Source: Marsupella aquatica
Lineage: Eukaryota > Marchantiophyta
Length of the DNA stretch: 64,000 nt
Reading direction: 5' to 3'
Assembly: GCA_973895155.1 (NCBI GenBank)
Contig: OZ316893.1
Span: 12,958,001-13,022,000 of the forward strand
Positions 59,991-64,000 of this stretch are shown here, piece by piece. The notes beneath the pieces are model-generated. The model was not told the origin of the DNA, ran no database searches, and saw nothing but the letters and a program-made list of their open reading frames with translations. A program made the translations under genes and the position numbers. Positions within the stretch are counted from its first letter, which is position 1; each line of letters opens with the position of its first letter.

Positions 59991-62900
59991 TTATTGAATT
60001 TTGTTTTTGGCAAAATTATCAAGAGCAACTGCATCATCTGGATGCAATTGAAAAATTCCTGGACATAGTGGATCCACTGTCAAGTGTACTGTTGATATAA
60101 TACAGTCCAAATCGATGAATTGTGGATCACACACATTGTAGGCAAATTTATGCCTACTAGTTCCAATCTGAGAAAACCATTGGAACATAATTTTACATGC
60201 CTCCTCACCACCAGGCCTATCAAGCAAATCCAAATCACTTCTTGCTCTGTCCATTTTCCCACCATATTTTTTGTGTATAGATTGAATTCTGCCTATCCAC
60301 CACATATATTTTGGTGTCGTACTTGAAGACATTACCACAACTGCACCTTTTGGTCTCTTCGGATTTGGAAGAGAATCGTCTGGTCTACTGCCACCTCTCT
60401 TTCCTCGTCCTTTTCCTCTCACTATTCGTGAAATTGCTTCTGAACTTCTAGTTTCAGGAGCACTGTATGTATCATCTAGGAATAGTACTCCACAGTCGGA
60501 ACCTACTGTAACAAACATTGTTTGAGCACCTGCTCTAACATTAGGTTTGTCCACTAAATTATTGAAGGAGTGATTTTGCTTTATCCGAGTTAATCTGTCT
60601 TTATTGAGGAGAGGGTTGAGGGTCAACTGGCTGACCAAAGTACTTTTGTAAATTGATCGATTTCGGTATTCTACTATTGGCTTCACATCCTGTTTTGCTG
60701 CTCCATATATCAAGTCAGAATGCATGATCCCCATGGTGGCCTCCATTTGAGCAGCAACTCCCTCTACATCTGGGTCTGCATATATCAAAAGTTGTTCTAT
60801 TGGGATAGGAGACTCAGAGTCCTCTTCTGCAACTTCTGTTTGAGCCAATAAGGATGCACGCTCATGAGAGGTTGTTTGACCTTCCTCAGATTCCTCCACA
60901 TCCCGCCCTCCATCTACTAATGTATCAACATTCACATCACACCAACTACCAAACTTGACCCCTTTAGCTTCCATCTTCCATGGGGAATTCCACCACACCT
61001 TGTCTCTGCAAGATGTGGAAGGGTTCATCTGTAACTCAGTGCACGCATTTTGGGCAAGTTGGAAACCTTCTTGTAGAGCAATCACTATTTCTTCATTTGT
61101 TTCAATCCCTGCATAGTCTATTTGATCTGCTACAATAGGAATCCCTATCGGGATTGTAGTGAGCATCATCCAAATGTTTTCATGTTTTTAGTGGCTCTTC
61201 CCTGCACCCATCATTCCTTCAGCCAGATCCATTGCAGCCAATCGATTTCGATTGGTAGCACATTCTACTAACTCAGCCAAGTCATAACTTCATTCATGAC
61301 CATTCATACCTCCTACAGCAGAGAAAAACTGCTCACAAACATCTGACCCAGTCAAATGCAATGGCACTGGAAGATGTCGAAAATTGTCCCTAAATTGGAT
61401 TACCAATAGGACCACAAAATGAACTGACATCTGAATGTCAAGGAAGCTTTGCATGGGAATGCAATTTTTTGTGAAACTGATTGGTTGTGTATTCCCTCCC
61501 ACTGAATGGTTTCCATGAAAGCACCATTGACGCCATAGTCTAAAGAAGAACCCAACCTTCCCACAATGGACAATCCTCTGTCGCAAACTCAGACTAGTGT
61601 TCAGAAATATGTCAATGTAGTCTGCACATATCCTAGTGTAAACTTCTGTTCCAAGAGTCTGTTCAACTCTTGCATCACCACGTTGACGAAGCATCCGTAA
61701 GGAGGACTGTACTTTGCGGCTACATAGTCGTTGTGCACTAGCCCAATTTTGCCTATCTTTCCTTGACTTGTCCTCTTCATTCAAGCCATGATCACTATTC
61801 AGGTACAATTTGTAACAGGTTATGATGTGACTGAGGTTCGCCATTTCTGCTCCTAATTTCAAAATACGAGAAGTGGAATCCAATGGGTTCACTAGCTTCT
61901 TCCCATTATGAATAAAGTCTTGATCATGCAACCCATATGCATGGATCAATGGTCCAACAGTGGTCATAGAGTGGGTCAATTTCCAAGCTTCCCACCTCAG
62001 GTCCTGCCTTGGCCCCGGTATCCCACTTCCAGAGTAGTCTTCCAACATAAGCTTTCTCCTCCGTGCATCCCCATCGCTAGCATGACCCAATAAGGGTCCC
62101 ACTGACTCTAGGCAATGTGTAGTCCACAGTGACGCTAGGCTATTCCATTGTCGCCTGACCCATGGAGCATCAAACTTGTTACATGTGCCAATCCCCATGA
62201 TGCATAATCGAGGAAACCCAGCAACAAGTGCATTTACTATCAACATCTTGCCTGGTGCGCTACAACATAATTGTCAAAGGCATCTGCAATGTTGTTGAAG
62301 CCAACTTCTCCTTCCCCCACCAGGATCTCCAAGCCAACACTACACTCATGGTCAATTTTTGTCCCACAAAATCCAAGAAGGGTGTCATGTTTGGGCAACC
62401 ATCTGCAATCAATAGCAGGTGGGCTCTTCATTAGTTGTGTTCAATTTTTGTGTGTACCACAAAACAATCTTGAGCAAAAAGAATAACCAGAGCAAGAGGA
62501 GGAAATGAGTAGTCACCTCACAGTCCTCTTCACACAAGTCTCATCCTCTGCCAAAAAGCATGGAATGGGTCCTTGTATATTTAATCGAGCTTTCAGTTTG
62601 GAAAATATTTCCGCAACAAACTGAAATTGCTCTGCATGAATTCCAGCACGAAACACTGCCATGCCTCTTCGGTCCCGTTGAAGGGTGTTGATGGTAGGAC
62701 CAATTCCATTGGTTGCAAGACAATCAACAACTCGCCTTCCACCATGTAAAAATAGTGTTTGACAAAGGAGCTTGGTTCCCAGCTTAAATCGATATCCTAT
62801 CTTTTCCCTATTGATGTTTTGTGCTATGTCAGACAACATATCCCATAGAGCTCCTCTCCCACCAAAGGCACCTCGTTTGTGTGCCAATATTATTGAGTGA

Positions 62901-63993
62901 CAAAATTTCAACACAATTGCTTTGTTTGGTTCCTCATAGTGAAGACACGGCTTCACTAATATTGGGGACTAGAGCCTTTGCCATGAGCAACTTGTGACTC
63001 AAGATTCTTTGCAATTTTCGCTCTCTCAAAACTTGGTTCCTGTAACTTTTAGCATGATACTGGACCTCTGGAATAGTCAAGTAATCTAAGCGCCTACCTT
63101 TCCCAGTTGTTCTAGAACCTCTTTTCTCAAGAGCTTTGTACTCCCTATAAACCCTGAGTCGAAAATCCTGCTCTGTTTTTATGCTAAAACACTACGAGCA
63201 GGTCAAATCTATAAACCCACCACCAAGTTCTGATATTCGTCTACAATCTTTGTGTCTAAATAAACCAGAGATCACACAACTTTCCTGAGTTATCAAACAC
63301 CACACCTCTGCCCTCACTATGGGCTCTGCATACCAGTTGCCATCTAATTTAAGCTGGTCATTTAAGATCTCCTTGATAGGCCTGGTATCTGAACCATATT
63401 TCACCACATCACGCCATAGACCCCAACATAGTAAAGAGAGATTGTCAAGTATACCTTTGTCTTTTGAACTAGAATTGGAAGCTCCTCCACTTGAGGGGCG
63501 AGTTAAGAACCCAACTATTTTTTGTTGTAAACTTGACATCTCTTCCATCTGGCGCACGAGGTCTTCCAGGCCGACCACTATGCACTGGGTTGCCCCTAGC
63601 AGGCCTTTGACTTCTTGTGACATAATTGAGATGACTCAAACCTCCCACATGGGCTTCCAAATTGGACTCTAGATTGCGTTGTTTTGGAATCAATGTCAGG
63701 TTTTCAGCACAAAACTCACAACGAAGCTTGAACTTGGCCAACTCTATAGGCTCTTTGTCCACATCACCTACTACTGTAAATGTGTCTTGCCCAACAATCC
63801 CACCAACAATCTGAGCTGAGTTGATCTTCTCCACAATCTTGACATGTTGATCAAGTATGGCTCTATCATCCAGAGTACTAGCTTTAGCTCTCTGAGCAAT
63901 CTCTCTGTGATCCACTTTCTCACCCCTGTTAGATGCTACACGTCGAGCATGCTTTTTGGATGGCAAGTGTTTCACTCTGAAGTTTGTAAACAC
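59991..63993 (-). pseudogene. DDE-type transposase gene remnant, family not recognised
   Basis: Read on the minus strand. 63993-63600: basic start and a C2H2-like finger, CEFC...HVGGLSH. 63623-63192: helical region with LFRHKDCRRIS. 63180-62950: basic coding-like part. 62956-62517, then a GT-AG intron 62516-62403, then 62402-62240 with LAEDETCVKR and LLGFCG. 62246-61290: FDAPWVRRQW, GHASDGDARRRK and LTGSDVCEQFFSAVGG. 61289-59991: C-terminal part with RIKQNHSF and a basic RGKGRGKRGG. The D/E pattern and the GSD-x-C-E-x-F-F motif resemble RNase H-like transposases of the hAT/P type. Damage: frameshifts near 63620, 62950 and 62250, TGA at 61290-61292 and a TAA near 61190. It may extend beyond the window edge. 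Confidence 0.6.
62403..62516 (-). other. Intron in the transposase remnant
   Basis: Minus-strand donor GAG|GTGACT and acceptor TTGATTGCAG|AT. Joining the exons keeps the frame and replaces an early stop with a continuous TVRWLPKHD segment. Confidence 0.75.
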
Positions 63994-64000
63994 ATTATTG

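Overview
This is a nuclear fragment from a land plant. The evidence is spliced genes with short GT-AG introns for a 20S proteasome alpha-5 subunit and for the plastid-targeted DExH RNA helicase ISE2, plus plant-type LTR retrotransposons and CACTA elements. Short introns, small genes and large nested retrotransposons would suit a bryophyte or another seed-free plant, but the sequence alone does not settle the species.

Layout. (1) 1-177, minus: first exon of an RNA polymerase subunit RPB8 gene running off the left edge, with a 77-bp tandem repeat about 0.7 kb upstream. (2) 2119-13085: a Ty1/copia retrotransposon with two 332-bp LTRs, a 5-bp target duplication, a tRNA-iMet primer site, an intact gag and a broken pol. 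Its leader holds a 3584-bp solo LTR of a Ty3/gypsy family with its own 5-bp duplication. (3) 15545-18740, plus: complete nine-exon proteasome alpha-5 gene (237 aa). (4) 20799-24197, minus: complete two-exon ISE2-like helicase (1071 aa), convergent with the proteasome gene. (5) 24.2-38.1 kb: no intact genes; contains a 287-bp MITE with an 8-bp duplication and a decayed CACTA-type protein remnant. (6) 38098-59130: a Ty3/gypsy element of the same family as the solo LTR. Its 5' LTR is split by a 3164-bp solo LTR of a third family, its gag is split by a 5829-bp CACTA transposon, and its 3' LTR is cut off after 822 bp. (7) 59131-64000: the minus-strand remains of a DDE-type transposase gene of a family I cannot name.

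The most unusual feature is the gypsy LTR. It is about 3.6 kb long and carries, in both copies here, most of a long reading frame of roughly 600 codons (basic N-terminal region, unknown central domain, coiled coil, Pro/Ser/His-rich tail) lying mostly upstream of a TATA-like site. A gene inside the U3 region of an LTR is rare in plant retrotransposons. The other notable points are the insertion chronology that can be read base by base from target duplications, and a copia element whose LTRs are nearly identical although its enzymes are dead.

Host genes and mobile DNA do not interact visibly: the RPB8, PAE and ISE2 genes are housekeeping genes with clean splice sites, and all insertions lie outside their coding parts.
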